A DNA stretch of 64,000 nucleotides from Scylla paramamosain. Taxonomy: Eukaryota; Arthropoda; Malacostraca; Decapoda; Portunidae. Made by a program: the position numbers and the translations under genes. The DNA lies in the NCBI RefSeq assembly GCF_035594125.1, contig NC_087156.1, positions 12,296,806-12,360,805 on the forward strand, read 5' to 3'. This document shows positions 9,412-22,516 of the stretch, piece by piece (the first letter of the stretch is position 1; each line of letters opens with the position of its first letter). The notes under the pieces are model-generated. The model saw nothing but the letters and a program-made list of their open reading frames with translations, did not search any database and had not been told where the DNA came from.

Positions 9412-12400
9412 CTTTATAGAGAGAAAAAAATTGTTATTCATCTTCATAGGTACCGAGATGCCAAAATTCTGGCAAAATTCATGGAAATTTTGTAAAAAAA
9501 GAAAAAAATAAATAATAATTTTAGCTTTTTCCGGAGTTATGTACAAACTCTGAAGTGCATGCAAATCCACCTATATGAGGAAATTACACGAATTTACCAG
9601 AAACCTGTCTTTTGAGTGTTTTTTTCAGCAATCTCAACAATATATATTACTTAAAACGTGTCTTTTCAGTGATTTACGTAGAAAAACGCTAAAACGGATG
9701 CAAACCAACCAATATGAAGAAATAGAATAACATTACCAAAAATATATATTTTGATGTGTTTTTGAGCTTGTTTTCTAAAAAAAATGCAAAAATGGATGGA
9801 AAGCACTTTAATATTGGCAAAGAAGAGGACATTACGAGAAACGTGTATGAGTGTTTTATAGTTTGACAAGAACCACAAGGTAAAATACTCAAAAACTCGT
9901 GTACATAAAGAAGGTTCTTACATACCAAAAAAGCTGAAACTCATTAATAACACTTTTAATTTTGAAACAGAAATACCTTACCAAATGTGTGTATTAGAAA
10001 AGTTTCTTACATACCAAAATGCTGAAACTCATGAATAACACTTTTAATTAAGAAATAGAACAACCTTACTAAATGCCTGTGTTTTGAGTTTTTTTTTCAC
10101 ATTCTTAGTTACCAAAACCCCAAATTCAATGCAAAACTAGCTTTATGTGGGAAAAAAAATGATATTACCAGAAAAGTGTCTTTTAAGTGTTTTTGAGCGT
10201 GTTAGGCAAAAAAGCACTAAAAAGCAGAGGAATCACATTACATGGGTATAATAACAACTTTTACCAAGAACTTGCCTTTAAGTGTTTTTGAGCTAATTAC
10301 ATACCAAAACGCTAAAACGCATGCAAAACACCTTTTTATAGAGAAAGAGAATAACAAAACAAACAAACAAAAGGAACAAAAGGACATTGCAAGAAAAGCG
10401 TATAATGAGTGTTTTATAGTTCAAAAGAACCACAAGGCAAAAAACGCAAAATCTCGTGTATATGGAGAGGTTTCCTAGATACAAAAATGCTAAAAGTCAT
10501 GTATAACACTCTTAATTGAGAAACAGAACAGCCTTAATAAATGCGTGTATTTTGAGTGCTTTTCACATTCTTAGTTAGCAAAACTCCAAATTGCATGCGA
10601 AAATAGATTCGTGGGAAAAAAAAAAAAGACTTTACCAGAAAAGTGTGTTTTGAGTGTTTTTGAGCGTGATAGAAAATAAAGCACTAAGAAGGAGGGCAAT
10701 CACATTACATTGGAGGAAAACGAATTTTTACCAAGAACTTGCATTTATGTGTTTTTCAGCTCCTTATATACCAAAACACTAAAACGCATGCAAAACACTC
10801 TTTATGGTGAAACAGAATAACATTACCAAAGACATGTATTTTGAGTGTATTTAAATCGTGAAAATGGATGCAAAGCACTCTATATTTGGAAACAAAAGAA
10901 CATTGTGTTTTTTCACATTCTTAGTTACCAAAACCCGAAATTGCATGCGAAACTAGCAATATGTGGGAAAAAAATATATTACCAGAGAAGTGTCTTTTGA
11001 GTGTTTTTGAGCGTGTTAGGCAATAAATCACTAAAAAGAAGAACAACCACATTACATGTTAATAAAAACCAACTTTTACCAAGAACTTGCCGTTAAATGT
11101 TTTTGAGCTCCTTACATACCAAACGCTAAAACGAATGCAAAACACCCTTTATGGAGAAACACAATAACATTACCAAAAACATGTATTTTGAGTGTTTTTG
11201 ATCATGTTACCTATAAAAACGCTTAAATACATGCAAAGAACCCTATGTTTGGGATACGAAAGGATATTACGAGAAACGTGTATAATGAGTGTTTTTAAGT
11301 TCCTTAAGTACCAAAAAGGTAAGACCCATATATAACACTCTTTATAGAGAAAAAAAAAAAAAAATAAATAAATAGCTTTTTTTTTTTTTGTTCATCTTCA
11401 TAAGTACCGAGATGCCAAAATTCTGGCAAAATTCAGGGTAATTATGTGAAAAAAAGAACATTATCAAAAACGTTAAGTTTAGCTTTTTTTCAGACTATTG
11501 TGTACCAAAGCCACATGCATGCAAAAGCCACCTATATGTGGAAATTAAACGACGTTACCGGAAACGTGTCTTTTGACTGCACCAAAACGATAAATAATAT
11601 GGAATATGGGAATCCAAAACAAAATTACTGAAAACATGTCATTTCAGTGTTTTACGTAGAAAAATGTTAAAACGGATGGAAACCAACCAATATGAAGAAA
11701 TAAAATAACATTACCATTATATAACAATTATATATTATATATTATATAACATTATATTTTTAGTGTTTTTGAGCTTGTTACCTACAAAAAACGCGAAAAT
11801 GCATGCAATCCACTCTATATTTGGAAACAAAAGGAGATTACCAGAAACATGTATAATGTTTCGCAAAAAACGCAAAAACTCGTGTATGTGGAGGAGTTTC
11901 TTAGATACCAAAATGCTGAAACTCATGAATAACACTCGTACCAAACCCTAAAGTGCATGCAAAGCCACCTATATGGGGAAATTAAACGACTTTACCAGAA
12001 ACCTGTCTTTTGAGTGTTTTTCAGCATGTTAGGCACCAAAACGATAAATAATATGGAAGTCACTCTATATGGGAATCCGAAAAAAAAAAATAATGAAAAC
12101 GTGTTTTTTCGGTGTTTTACGTAGAAAATGCTAAAACGGATGCAAACCAACCAATATGGAGAAATAGTTTAACATTACCAAAAAGGTATATTTTAAGTGT
12201 TTTTGAGCTAGTTACCAACAAAAATAAAACGCGGAAATGGATGCAAAGCACTCTATATAAGAAAACAAAAAGACATTACGAGAAACGTGTATAATATGTG
12301 TTTTATAGTTTCACAAGAACCACAAGGCAAAAAACGCAAAAACTCGTGTATATGGAGAAGTTTCTTAGATACCAAAATGCTGAAACTCCTGAATAACACT

Positions 12401-13815
12401 CTTAATTGAAAAACAGAACAACCTTACTAAATGCGTGTATTTTGAGTGTTTTTCACATTCTTATTGACCAAAACCCCAAATTGCATGCGATACTGGCTTT
12501 ATGTGGAAAAAAAAAATGACATTACCAGAAAAGTGTCTTTTGAGTGTTTTCGAGCGTGTTAGGCAATAAAGCACTAAAAAGGAGGGCAATCACATTACAT
12601 GGGAATAAAACCAACTTTTACCAAGAACTTGCCTTGAAGTGTTTTTTAACTCCTTATATACCAAAACGCTAAAACGCATGCAAAACACCCTTTATGGAGA
12701 AACAGATTAACATTACCAAAAACATGTATTTTGGGTGTTTTTGATCATGTTACCTCTAAAAACGCTTAAATACATGCAAAGAACCCTATGTCTGGGAAAA
12801 GAAAGGACATTACGAGAAACGTGTATTATGAGTGTTTTTAAGTTCCATAAGTACCAAAAAAGCTAAAACCTCTTTATAGAGAGAAAAAAAAAAAATAAAT
12901 AAATAAATAAATAAAAAAATAGGATTTTTTTTTTCTTCATAGGTACCTGTCTTTTGAGTGTTTTTCAGCATATTAGGCACCAAAACGATAAATAATATGG
13001 AAGACACTGAAAATGGGAATCCATCACAAAATTACTGAAAAAAGTGTCTTTAAAGTGTTTTACGTAGAAAAACGCTAAACCGGATGCAAACCAACGAATA
13101 TGAAGAAATAGAATAATATTACCAAAAAGGTATATTTTTAATGTTTTTGAGCTTCTTACCTTCAAAAAATGCGAAAATGGATGGAAAGCACTCTATATTG
13201 GGATACAAAGGGACATTACGAGAAATGTGTATAATGATTGTTTTATAGTTTCACAAGAACCACAAGGCAAAAAACGCAAAAACTTGTGTATATAAAGAAT
13301 TTTCTTAGATACCAAAATGCTGAAACTCAGGAATAACACTCTTAATTAAGAATACAGAACAACTTTACCAAATGTGTGTATTTTGAGTGCTTTTCATATT
13401 CTTAGTTACCAAAACCCCAAATTGCATGCGAAACTAGCTTTATGTGGGAAAAATATGACATTACCAAAAAGTTTTTGAGCGTGATAGGCAATAAAGCAGT
13501 AAAAAGCACGGCAATCACATTATATGGGAATAAAAAGAACTTTTACCAAGAACTTCCCTTTAAGTGTTTTTGAGCTCTTTACATAACAAAACGCTAAAAC
13601 GCATGCAAAACACCATTTATGGAGAAACAGAATAACATTACGAAAAAACATGTATTTTGATTGTTTTTCATGTTACCTAGAAAAAAAGCTAAAATACATG
13701 GAAAGAACCCTATGTTTGGAAAATGAAAGGACGTTACGAGAAACATGTATTATGAGTTTTTTTAAGTTCATTAAGTATGAAAAAGCTAAAACCCACAAAT
13801 AAAACTGTTTATAGA
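9412..13815 (-). repeat. Satellite, higher-order-repeat form, reverse
   Basis: At about 9412-9477 the array flips: the same subtypes now read as reverse complement, in reverse order. Subtype markers in reverse (CGCTTAAATACATG) lie near 11221 and 12762, with a degenerate copy near 13690. A junction at about 11937 (AACACTCGTACCAAACCC) joins two subtypes that are not normally neighbours, so monomers were deleted there. Mirrored at about 27930-32330. No gene present. Confidence 0.86.
11717..11760. repeat. TATA-rich patch inside a monomer
   Basis: A run of about 44 bp made almost only of A and T, with TTATATAAC twice, lies between ACATTACCA and TTTTTAGTG of one monomer where AAAAAGGTATA would be expected. 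It is a local expansion. Mirrored at about 29982-30026. Confidence 0.7.
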
Positions 13816-14700
13816 GTGTTTTCGTACCTAACAATGTGAAAACACCCAAAAAGCACATTTTTTGTAATCTTGTTCTTTTCTCCATATAGAGTCATTGCGT
13901 CAAATAGGTCTTGGTTCCTAAGAAATAAAAAAAAAAAATTATTATAAAAGTTTAAACTAATGTCTTTTGGTTTCCTCATGCAAAATATTTTGCATACATT
14001 TATGTTTCTTTTTATATGTAAAAAGAAAAAAAAATATGGTAATAAAGGGTGTTTTGCATTCTTCTCAGCGTTATGGTATGTTAGTAGCTGAAAATACCCA
14101 AAAGATAAATTTTTGGTGTTTTGCATGCGCCTTTGCGCCTAAAAGGTGTTTTGCATGCGCCTTTGCGTTTTAGTATGTAAGTAGCTCAAAACAATGAAAG
14201 TTTTTTTTGTAATGTTTTGTTTTCCCATGTATGGTTCTTTCTTTGCTTTTTAGCATTTTGGTACCTAATACGCTTCCAAACACTGAAAAGACACGTTTCT
14301 AGAAGTGTCGTATTTTCCCTCATATAAGATGCTTTGCATGAATTTTTGCGTTTTTGTTTCTCCATATAGAGTGCTATTCATTCGCTTTATCGTTTTGGTA
14401 CCTAATAATTTGAAAACACTCATACTGCACGTTTCTCATAATGCACTTTCGTATCCATATATAGTGTACTTTGCATGTATTTTGGCGCTTTTGTACGTGA
14501 CAAGCTTAAGAAATAAAATGAAATACTAGTTTCTGGTAAGGTTATTTGTTTTTTCCATGAAGGGATTTTTGCAAGCATTTTAGCGTTTTTGTACGTTAGT
14601 AGCTGAAAAATACCCCACAAAATACGTTTTTTGGGGGGAATGTTGTTTTTGCTTTTCCAGTATAGGGAAGTTTTCATGCTTTTTACTGTTTTGTAGTTAA
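13816..14700 (+). repeat. Satellite, simple form, forward block
   Basis: Orientation changes from reverse to forward at about 13815, where AAACTGTTTATAGAGTG runs into a forward TTTTCGTACCTAACAATGTG. The five subtypes follow in order. A 30-bp segment containing TTTTGCATGCGCCTTTGCG is tandemly doubled at about 14117-14170. Orientation changes again near 14700 in an A-rich, monomer-poor junction. Confidence 0.78.
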
Positions 14701-17700
14701 CAGGTTTATATACACATATACATGGAAATAAAAAAAATAAAAACTATGCCAAAAACGTGTCTTTTGAATTTTTTTTTCAGCTTCTTACGTACCAAGAAGG
14801 TAAAATGCATGAAAAACACACTTTTTGGAAAAACAGAATAATATCACCGAAAAGAAATCATTTGAGAGTTTTGAGCTTGTTAGGAAGAAAAACGCCATAA
14901 TGTATGCAAAGTATTCTATATGAAGAAAGAAAAAGACATTACGAGAAACGTGTATTGAGTAAATTTGAGCTTCTTAGGTAGCAAAATGTGAAAACGCATG
15001 AATAGCACTCTGTATGGATAAACATAACAACATTACCAAAAACGTGTATTTTGAGTGTTTTTTTTTCATATTGTTAGGTGCCAAAACGCCACTAACTAAC
15101 AAACAAAACTAAATTTAATGAAACGTGTCTTTTGAATGTTTATGAATCTGCTAGGTACAAGAATGCTAAAAAGCATGGAAAGATCAACATATGGGAATAA
15201 AAAAACATTATCAAAAACATGTCTTTTCAATCATTTTGAGCTTCTTACGTACCAAAACGCTCATACGTTTGCAAAACACTCTTTATGGAGAAACAGAATG
15301 AAATTCCCAAAAACAAGTATTTTATGTGTTTATGAGCTTGTTACGTAGAAAACGCAAAAATGCATGCAAAGTAACCTTTATGAGGAAATGAAACGATGTT
15401 TCCAGAAACGCGTTTTTTGAGTGTTTAGACACTAAACCGATATAAAGCTTGGAAATCACTTGATTTGAACAACAAAAGAACACTAAGGAAAACGTGTCTT
15501 TTAAGTGTTTTTGAGCTTATTTTATACCAAAAACCTAAGCCACATGCAAAAAAAAAAAAAAAAAACTTCATGGAGAAACATAATAGCATTACCAAAAACT
15601 TGTAATTGGAGTGTATTTCTCATTGTTAGGTACACATGTAAAGCATGCGAAAGGAAACGAGTTTTCCAGAAAGGTGTCTTTTGAGTGTTTATGAGTGTTC
15701 TACCTCCAAAACGATGAAAAGCATGGAAATCACACTGTAATGGAAAACAAAACATTATCAAAAATGTCTCTTTTCAGTATTTTTGAGCAACTTAGGTATC
15801 AGAACTCTAAAACGCATGCAAAACACCCTTGATGGAGAAACAGAATAACATTAACAAAACAAGTTTTTTGATTGTTTTTGAGGCTGTTACGTGAAAAACG
15901 TCAAAATACATTCCAAGTACCCTATTTGGTTAAATGGAAAAAAAAATATTACGAGAAAGGTGTTTTTTTTTTTTTTTTACCACTTAAGTAACAAACCGCT
16001 AAAAGGCAATAATTAGCTCTCTATAGAAAAAAAAACAAAACAGAACAATATTTCCAAAAACGTATTTTGAGTGTATTTCACATTGTCAGGTACCAAAACT
16101 CCAAAATGCAAACAAAACACCCTATATGGTGAAAGAAAACGAGATTTCAAGAAAAGTGTCTTCTGATTGTTAATGAGCGTGTTAGACACCAAAACGAAAA
16201 AAAAAAAAGAAACAAAAAAACACCCTATATGGGAAAACAACACATTACCAGAAACGTTTTTTTTTTTTTCCACTGTTTTTGAGCAACTTATGTACCAATA
16301 CTTTGAAACGCATGCAAAATATTATTAATAACATTAAGAAAATAAGTATTTTGAGTGTTTTATCAAGTTGTTTCGTAGAAAAACGCCAAAAAGTAAGCAC
16401 AGTACCTTAAATGGGGAAATGGATAAACATTACGAAAAACGTGTATTATGAGTATTTTATTAGTTTCATAAGTACCAAAACTCTATGAATGAGTATGAAT
16501 AACACTCTATAGAGAGAAACAGAATTACATTACGTGTTATTTTGAGTGTATATCATATTGTTAGGTTTTTAAATCCGTGGAAAGCACCCTATATGGAGAA
16601 AGGAAACGAGATTTCCAGGAATATGTTTTTTTTTTTTTTTTTTTATTTATGTGCGTGCAGACACCCAAACTAAAAAAAAAAAAAAGAGGGAAAGTACCCT
16701 ATATGGGAGAACAAGACATTACCAAAACGTCTCTTTATAGTGTTTTTGAGCTACTTACGTACCAAAAACGCTGAAACGCTTGCAAAAAAAAAAAAAAAAG
16801 CATGAAGAAAAAGTATAAGTATCAAAAACGTGTTTTTGTTTTTGAGCTTAGTACGTGGAAAAATGCCAAAATGCAAGCAAAAGACTCTGTAATATTAAAC
16901 GAAAAGACATTAGGAAAAAGGTGTATTATGAGAGTTTTAGAGCTTCTTAGGTAGCACAATACTAATACGCATGAACTTTTTAGTGCACTTTATATCGAAA
17001 AATCAGAACAACATTAAGAATAATTTGTATTTGGGTGTTTTTTTTATTTTTTTATTATTAGGTACCAAAATGCCATAATGTATTTACAGTCACCTATATA
17101 TGGAAACAAAACTACATTACTAGAAAAATGTTTTTTGAGGGTTTTTTATTTATTTATTTATTTTTTTTTTTTTTGGTATTAGGCATCATAATGCTAAAAA
17201 AAAAAAAAAAAACATAGAAATCACCCTATATGGGAATATACATGTAAAACAACATTACGTACAAGTGTCTTTTCAGGATTTTTGAATTTCCTTAGCACCA
17301 AAACTCTAAAACATGCAAAACACACTATAAAAAAAAAAGAGAGAATAACCTTACGAAAAACAAGTATTTTGAGTTTTTTTGAGCTTGTTACGTAAAGAAA
17401 CGCCAAGATATATGCAAAATCCTCTATTTTGGGAAACGAAAGGACATTATCAGAGATCTTTTATGATCGTTTTTGTTTTAACCTTTTTAGGTACAAAGAC
17501 GCTAAAACGCATTGACAGCACTTAATAAAAAAAAAATTACCTAAAACTTATATTTTGAGTGTATTTAACAAAATGCCAAAATACATGCAAAACAACGTAT
17601 ATGGCAATATAAAACATCATTACGAGAAAACGTGTCTTTTGAATATTATAGAGCTTCCTACGTATAAAACGCTATAACGAATACAAAACACTTTATGGAG

Positions 17701-19064
17701 AAAAAGAATAATATTACAAAAAATAACTATTTCGAGTGTTTTTAGCGTGTTACGTACAAAAATGCAAAAATGCATGAAAATAACGTTATATGGGGAAACG
17801 AAAGGACATTACGAAGAAAATCTATTATAAGTGTTTTGAGCATCATAGGTAACAAAATGCTGAAACTCAAGAATAGTACTCGATATCGAGACCAAAAAAC
17901 GTGTATTTTGAGTGTTTTCACATTAATAAATAACAAATCGCCAAAATGCATAGAAAATCCTCTATATGGATAAAAACGAAATTTCCAGAAATGTATCTTT
18001 TAAATGTTTTTGAGCGTGTTAAGCACCAATACGCTAAAAAGCATGGAAATCACTTTATTTGGGAATACAAAACGACTTAACGAAAAGCATGACTTTTGAG
18101 TGTTTTTGAACTTCTTATGTACCAAAAAGGTAAAATGCATGCAAAACACCCTTTATGCAGAAACAGAATAACATTACCAAAAACAAGTATTTTGAGTGCT
18201 TTTGAGCTTCTTACAGAATAACACCAAAATATATGAAAAGTATACTATGTGGGGAAACAAAAAAGACATTAGAAGAAAAGTGTATTATAAGTGTTTTTGA
18301 GCTTCCCAGGTACCGAAATGCGAAAATGCGCTAATACCACCTTATACAAAGAAACAGAACAACATTACCAAAAACCGCGTAATTTGAGTGTTTTTTTTTT
18401 TTTCCACATTGTTAAGTACCAATATATTTGGAAACGATACTACATTTCAAAAAATGTTTTTTTTTTGTGTGTGTTTAAAATGCAATGGTAAACACCCTAA
18501 ATGGGAATAGAAAACAACTTTACCAAAAAACGTGTCTTTTCAGAGTTTTTCAGCCTCTTACGTACCGAAACCCTAAAAAAGCATGCAAAACACCTTTTAT
18601 GTAGAAGAATATTATTACCAAAAACAAGTATTTTGAGAGTTTTTTGAGTTTGTTGCATACAAAAACATTAAAATGGATGCAAAATACTCTTAATAGGTAG
18701 ACGTAATGACATTACGAAAAACATGTATTACAATTATTTTTTTAACATTTTAGGTATTGAAACGCTAAACCTAAAAACTAAACTAAACCTAAACCTAAAC
18801 TAAAAGAAACAGAACAACATTAACAAAAACGTGTGTTTTGAGCATATTTCACATTATTAGGTACCGAAACGCCAAAATGCATGGAAAGCCCTTGATATCG
18901 GGAAATTATATTGTTACAAGAAAGCATGTTTCAAAACGAAAAGACTCTACGAGAAACGTGTATTATGAAAGTTTTTCGTTCTTAGGTACAAAAACATTAA
19001 AACGCATGAATAACACTTTATATGAAGACACATAACATTATTAATAACAAATATTTTGAGTCTA
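14701..19064 (-). repeat. Satellite, simple form, reverse block
   Basis: About 45 monomers in reverse orientation, five-subtype order, with many A/T runs. Nothing but satellite seen apart from a short telomere-like patch at 18766-18803. A segment at 15645-15716 has an almost exact second copy at 19807-19878. Confidence 0.8.
18766..18803. repeat. Short CTAAAC-rich patch
   Basis: Irregular CTAAAC / CCTAAA units within a monomer, between AAACGCTAAA and AGAAACAGAAC. They resemble a six-base telomere-like repeat but are imperfect and short. Local slippage is the simplest reading. Mirrored near 22940-22980. Confidence 0.6.
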
Positions 19065-19803
19065 TTTCGCTCAAAAAGACCGAAGAGAAGCGTTTTTGGT
19101 AATGATGTTTCTTTTTTCCACATAGGGTACTTTTCATGTTTTTTTAACCGTTTTGGTGCCTAACACGCTCATAAACACTCAAAAAACACATTTCTGGATA
19201 TATCGTTTCCTTTTCCTATAAAGTGTGCTTTGCGTACATTTTGGCATTTTGGTACCTAACCATGTGAAATACACTCAAAATGCAAGTTTTTTTTTTATAA
19301 TGTTAATTGTCTCCATATATTTAGGCGTTTTAGCGTTTTAGTACCTAAGAAACTGAAAAAAAAAACACTCATAGCACAAGTTTCTCGTAATGCGTTTTTG
19401 TTTCTTCAGATCGTGTAATCAAGGATTTTAGCGTTTTTCTAGGTAATAAGCTCAAAAACTCTCGAAATACTTGGTTTCAATAATATTATCATGTTTTCTA
19501 CATGAAGAGTGTTTGCATGCATTTTTGCGTTTTGGTACTTAACAAGACCATAATCATTCAAAAAACATGTTCCTGGAAATGTCTTTTTTTTTTTCCTCAT
19601 ATAGGGTACCTTACATGTATTTATGCATTTAATTACTTAACAGTGTAAAAGAATACACAAGACACGTTTGTTTTTTCTTTTGATGTTGTTCTGTTTTTCC
19701 ATTTAGAGTGTTATTACAGGGTTTTCGCGTTTTCGTAGACAGGAAACTCAAAAACACTCATAACACACATTTCTCGCAATGTCTTTTTATTTCCTCATTC
19801 TTT
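19065..19803 (+). repeat. Satellite, simple form, forward block
   Basis: Orientation changes to forward at about 19065 (TTTCGCTCAAAAAGACCG) and ends at about 19803 inside a monomer (TATTTCCTCATTCTTTGCAATGC). Monomers follow the five-subtype order. No gene seen. Confidence 0.78.
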
Positions 19804-19806
19804 GCA

Positions 19807-19878
19807 ATGCGAAAGGAAACGAGTTTTCCAGAAAGGTGTCTTTTGAGTGTTTATGAGTGTTCTACCTTCAAAACGATG
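19807..19878 (-). repeat. 72-bp near-exact copy of 15645-15716 at an orientation switch
   Basis: The segment ATGCGAAAGGAAACGAG ... AAAACGATG matches 15645-15716 with one difference (C to T), in the same direction, although ordinary monomers here differ at many positions. It sits at the forward-to-reverse junction 240 bp from the inner end of the arm and is followed by an abrupt join into another subtype (GTGTTTATGAGCGTGTTAGG). The pattern fits copying of a short template during break repair. Confidence 0.85.
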
Positions 19879-20042
19879 GTGTTTATGAGCGTGTTAGGCA
19901 CAAAAACGCTAAAAGGCATGGAAAAGTTCCTCTATAGGGAAAGCAAAACAGCATTTCTAAAAACGTGTGTTTGGTGTGTTTTTGAGCTACTTATGTACAA
20001 AAACCATAAAACGAATGGAAAACACCCTTTTAAATAGAAAGA
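19879..20042 (-). repeat. Satellite, reverse, at inner end of left arm
   Basis: Two monomers or fewer in reverse orientation that continue without an orientation change into the unpaired spacer. The pairing limit is therefore not visible from this side alone, only by comparison with the right arm. Confidence 0.75.
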
Positions 20043-21694
20043 ATTTTTAAAACGCATGAATAGCGCTTTATTTGGAGAAAAGGATTAATACCAAAAACGT
20101 GTATTTTAAGTGTATTTCACATTATTAGGAGATATAACATCGAAATTCATGCAAAGCACTCGATATGGAGAAACGAAGTCTTTACGAGAAATCTGTTATT
20201 ATTTTAACTTCTTAAGTTCTAAACTCTAAAACGGATGAATAACCTTCTATATGAAAAAAAAAAAAAAACTGAACAATAGTACCAAGAACTGTGTCTTTTG
20301 AGTGTTTTTTTTCAGTATCTTACGTACCAAAACACAAAAAACACACTTTATGGAGAAAAAGACTAATATTACCAAAAAAAAGTTTTTTGAGGGTGTTTTG
20401 TGAGCTTAGGTGGAAAAACGCCAAAATACATCCTTCTTAGGTACGAAAATTTTATATGGAGAAACGAAAAGGAATTACAAGAAACGTGTTATGAATGTTT
20501 TTGAGCTTCTTAGGTACCAAAACGCAATAAACCACGAATATTATTCTATATGAAGATACAAAAAAAACATTACCGAATACGTGTTTTGAGTGCTTTTTTT
20601 TCACATTCATAGATACAAAAAAAACAAAATGCATCCAACGATCCCTATATAAGGAAAAAAAATAAATTTCTAGTAACGTGTCTTTAATGAGTTTATTAGC
20701 GTGTTAAGTACCAAAACGACAAAAAAAAAAAAATAAAAAATAAAAAAAACGCCCTATATGGATAACAAAACGTCACCGAAACCGTCTCTTTTCAGTGTTT
20801 TCCAGGTAATTACGTATCATAATGCTAAAACGATTGATAAAAAAAAAAACATTTATGGCGAAACATTATATATTTGCGAAAAAACAAAAATGTTTTTGAG
20901 TTTCTTACAAAAATGACAAAATGCACACAAAGTACACTATGGGAAACGAAAGGGCATTACCTGAAACGTGTATTATTAGTGATTTTGAGCATCTTATATA
21001 CCAAAATGTTAAAAGGTATTAATAGTACTCAATAGAAAAAAAAAAACTACCAAAAACTTGTGTTTTTTTTGTGTATTACACATTATTAGGTGCCAAAAAG
21101 CCAAAAAAAAAAACAAGAGAAATAGGCTATAGTTGGGAAAGAAAATGATATTTCGTGAAACGTGTCTCTTGAGTGTTTATGATCGTGTTAGGCACCAAAA
21201 ATGTTTTTGAGCTACTTACGTACCAAAAACCTAAAACGCACGTGAAACATGATTTATGGAGAAACACAATAAAATTACGAAAAAAAAAAAACAAGTATTT
21301 TAAGGGTTTTCAGATTGTTACCTACGAAAACGCCAAAATGTATGCAAAGTACCTAATATTAAAAAACGAAAAGACATTACAAGAAAAGTGTATTATCAGT
21401 GTTTTTAAGCTTTTTAGGTACCAAAACGCTAAAAGACATAAATAGTATTACTCTATATGGAAAAAAAAAATAAATAAATAAAAACACTTACTAAAAAACG
21501 TGATTTTTTAGTTTTTTTCACATTGTAAGATAGCAAAAACGCCAAAATGCATGCAAAGTGCCCTCTCTAGGGAAACGAAACGATATTTCAAGAAACATGT
21601 ATTTTTTTCTTTTTTTTTTAGTGCATACATTTTGGCGATTTTGTACGTAACAAGCTCAAAAGCATTTAAATACTTGTTTTTGTTAAGATTATTC
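20043..21694. repeat. Central spacer of the palindrome (1652 bp of unpaired satellite)
   Basis: Pairing of the two arms stops abruptly at 20042 and 21695, just inside a shared CCCTTTTAAATAGAAAGA. The sequence between does not pair with itself. It is made of degenerate monomers of about 96 bp in reverse orientation up to about 21610. A T-rich tract follows, then a short forward-oriented piece (about 21620-21694) that runs without a break into the right arm. I see no gene, LINE or unrelated insert in it. It is the only part of 1-41746 present once. Confidence 0.9.
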
Positions 21695-22516
21695 TCTTTC
21701 TATTTAAAAGGGTGTTTTCCATTCGTTTTATGGTTTTTGTACATAAGTAGCTCAAAAACACACCAAACACACGTTTTTAGAAATGCTGTTTTGCTTTCCC
21801 TATAGAGGAACTTTTCCATGCCTTTTAGCGTTTTTGTGCCTAACACGCTCATAAACACCATCGTTTTGAAGGTAGAACACTCATAAACACTCAAAAGACA
21901 CCTTTCTGGAAAACTCGTTTCCTTTCGCATTGCAAAGAATGAGGAAATAAAAAGACATTGCGAGAAATGTGTGTTATGAGTGTTTTTGAGTTTCCTGTCT
22001 ACGAAAACGCGAAAACCCTGTAATAACACTCTAAATGGAAAAACAGAACAACATCAAAAGAAAAAACAAACGTGTCTTGTGTATTCTTTTACACTGTTAA
22101 GTAATTAAATGCATAAATACATGTAAGGTACCCTATATGAGGAAAAAAAAAAAGACATTTCCAGGAACATGTTTTTTGAATGATTATGGTCTTGTTAAGT
22201 ACCAAAACGCAAAAATGCATGCAAACACTCTTCATGTAGAAAACATGATAATATTATTGAAACCAAGTATTTCGAGAGTTTTTGAGCTTATTACCTAGAA
22301 AAACGCTAAAATCCTTGATTACACGATCTGAAGAAACAAAAACGCATTACGAGAAACTTGTGCTATGAGTGTTTTTTTTTCAGTTTCTTAGGTACTAAAA
22401 CGCTAAAACGCCTAAATATATGGAGACAATTAACATTATAAAAAAAAACTTGCATTTTGAGTGTATTTCACATGGTTAGGTACCAAAATGCCAAAATGTA
22501 CGCAAAGCACACTTTA

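Larger units (their letters stand above)
1..20042 (+). repeat. Left arm of a giant inverted repeat (palindrome)
   Basis: This stretch reappears as its reverse complement at 21695-41746. Paired landmarks show it: position + mirror position sums to 41737 at the inner end, 41740-41743 through most of the arm and 41746 at the outer end. Two clean 6-bp insertions in the right arm account for 12 bp, and 1-2 bp homopolymer differences account for the rest of the drift. Only a few substitutions were noticed, for example G at 10419 and G at 4542, each an A in the mirrored strand. The arm holds satellite DNA, an inverted telomeric repeat, a minisatellite and a dead LINE, all mirrored in the other arm, so they predate the duplication. 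The pairing is still intact at position 1, so the arm continues to the left of the window. Confidence 0.97.

Noticed and set aside
11935..11945. AACACTCGTACC at 11935 and its mirror as a seventh footprint
   Set aside because: Only one flank has TA, and the sequence joins two different subtypes. It is a deletion junction.
18766..18803. TTTAGG-type telomere repeat as evidence of a non-arthropod source
   Set aside because: Only a few imperfect units inside one monomer. The perfect TTAGG blocks and Jockey fragment point to an arthropod.
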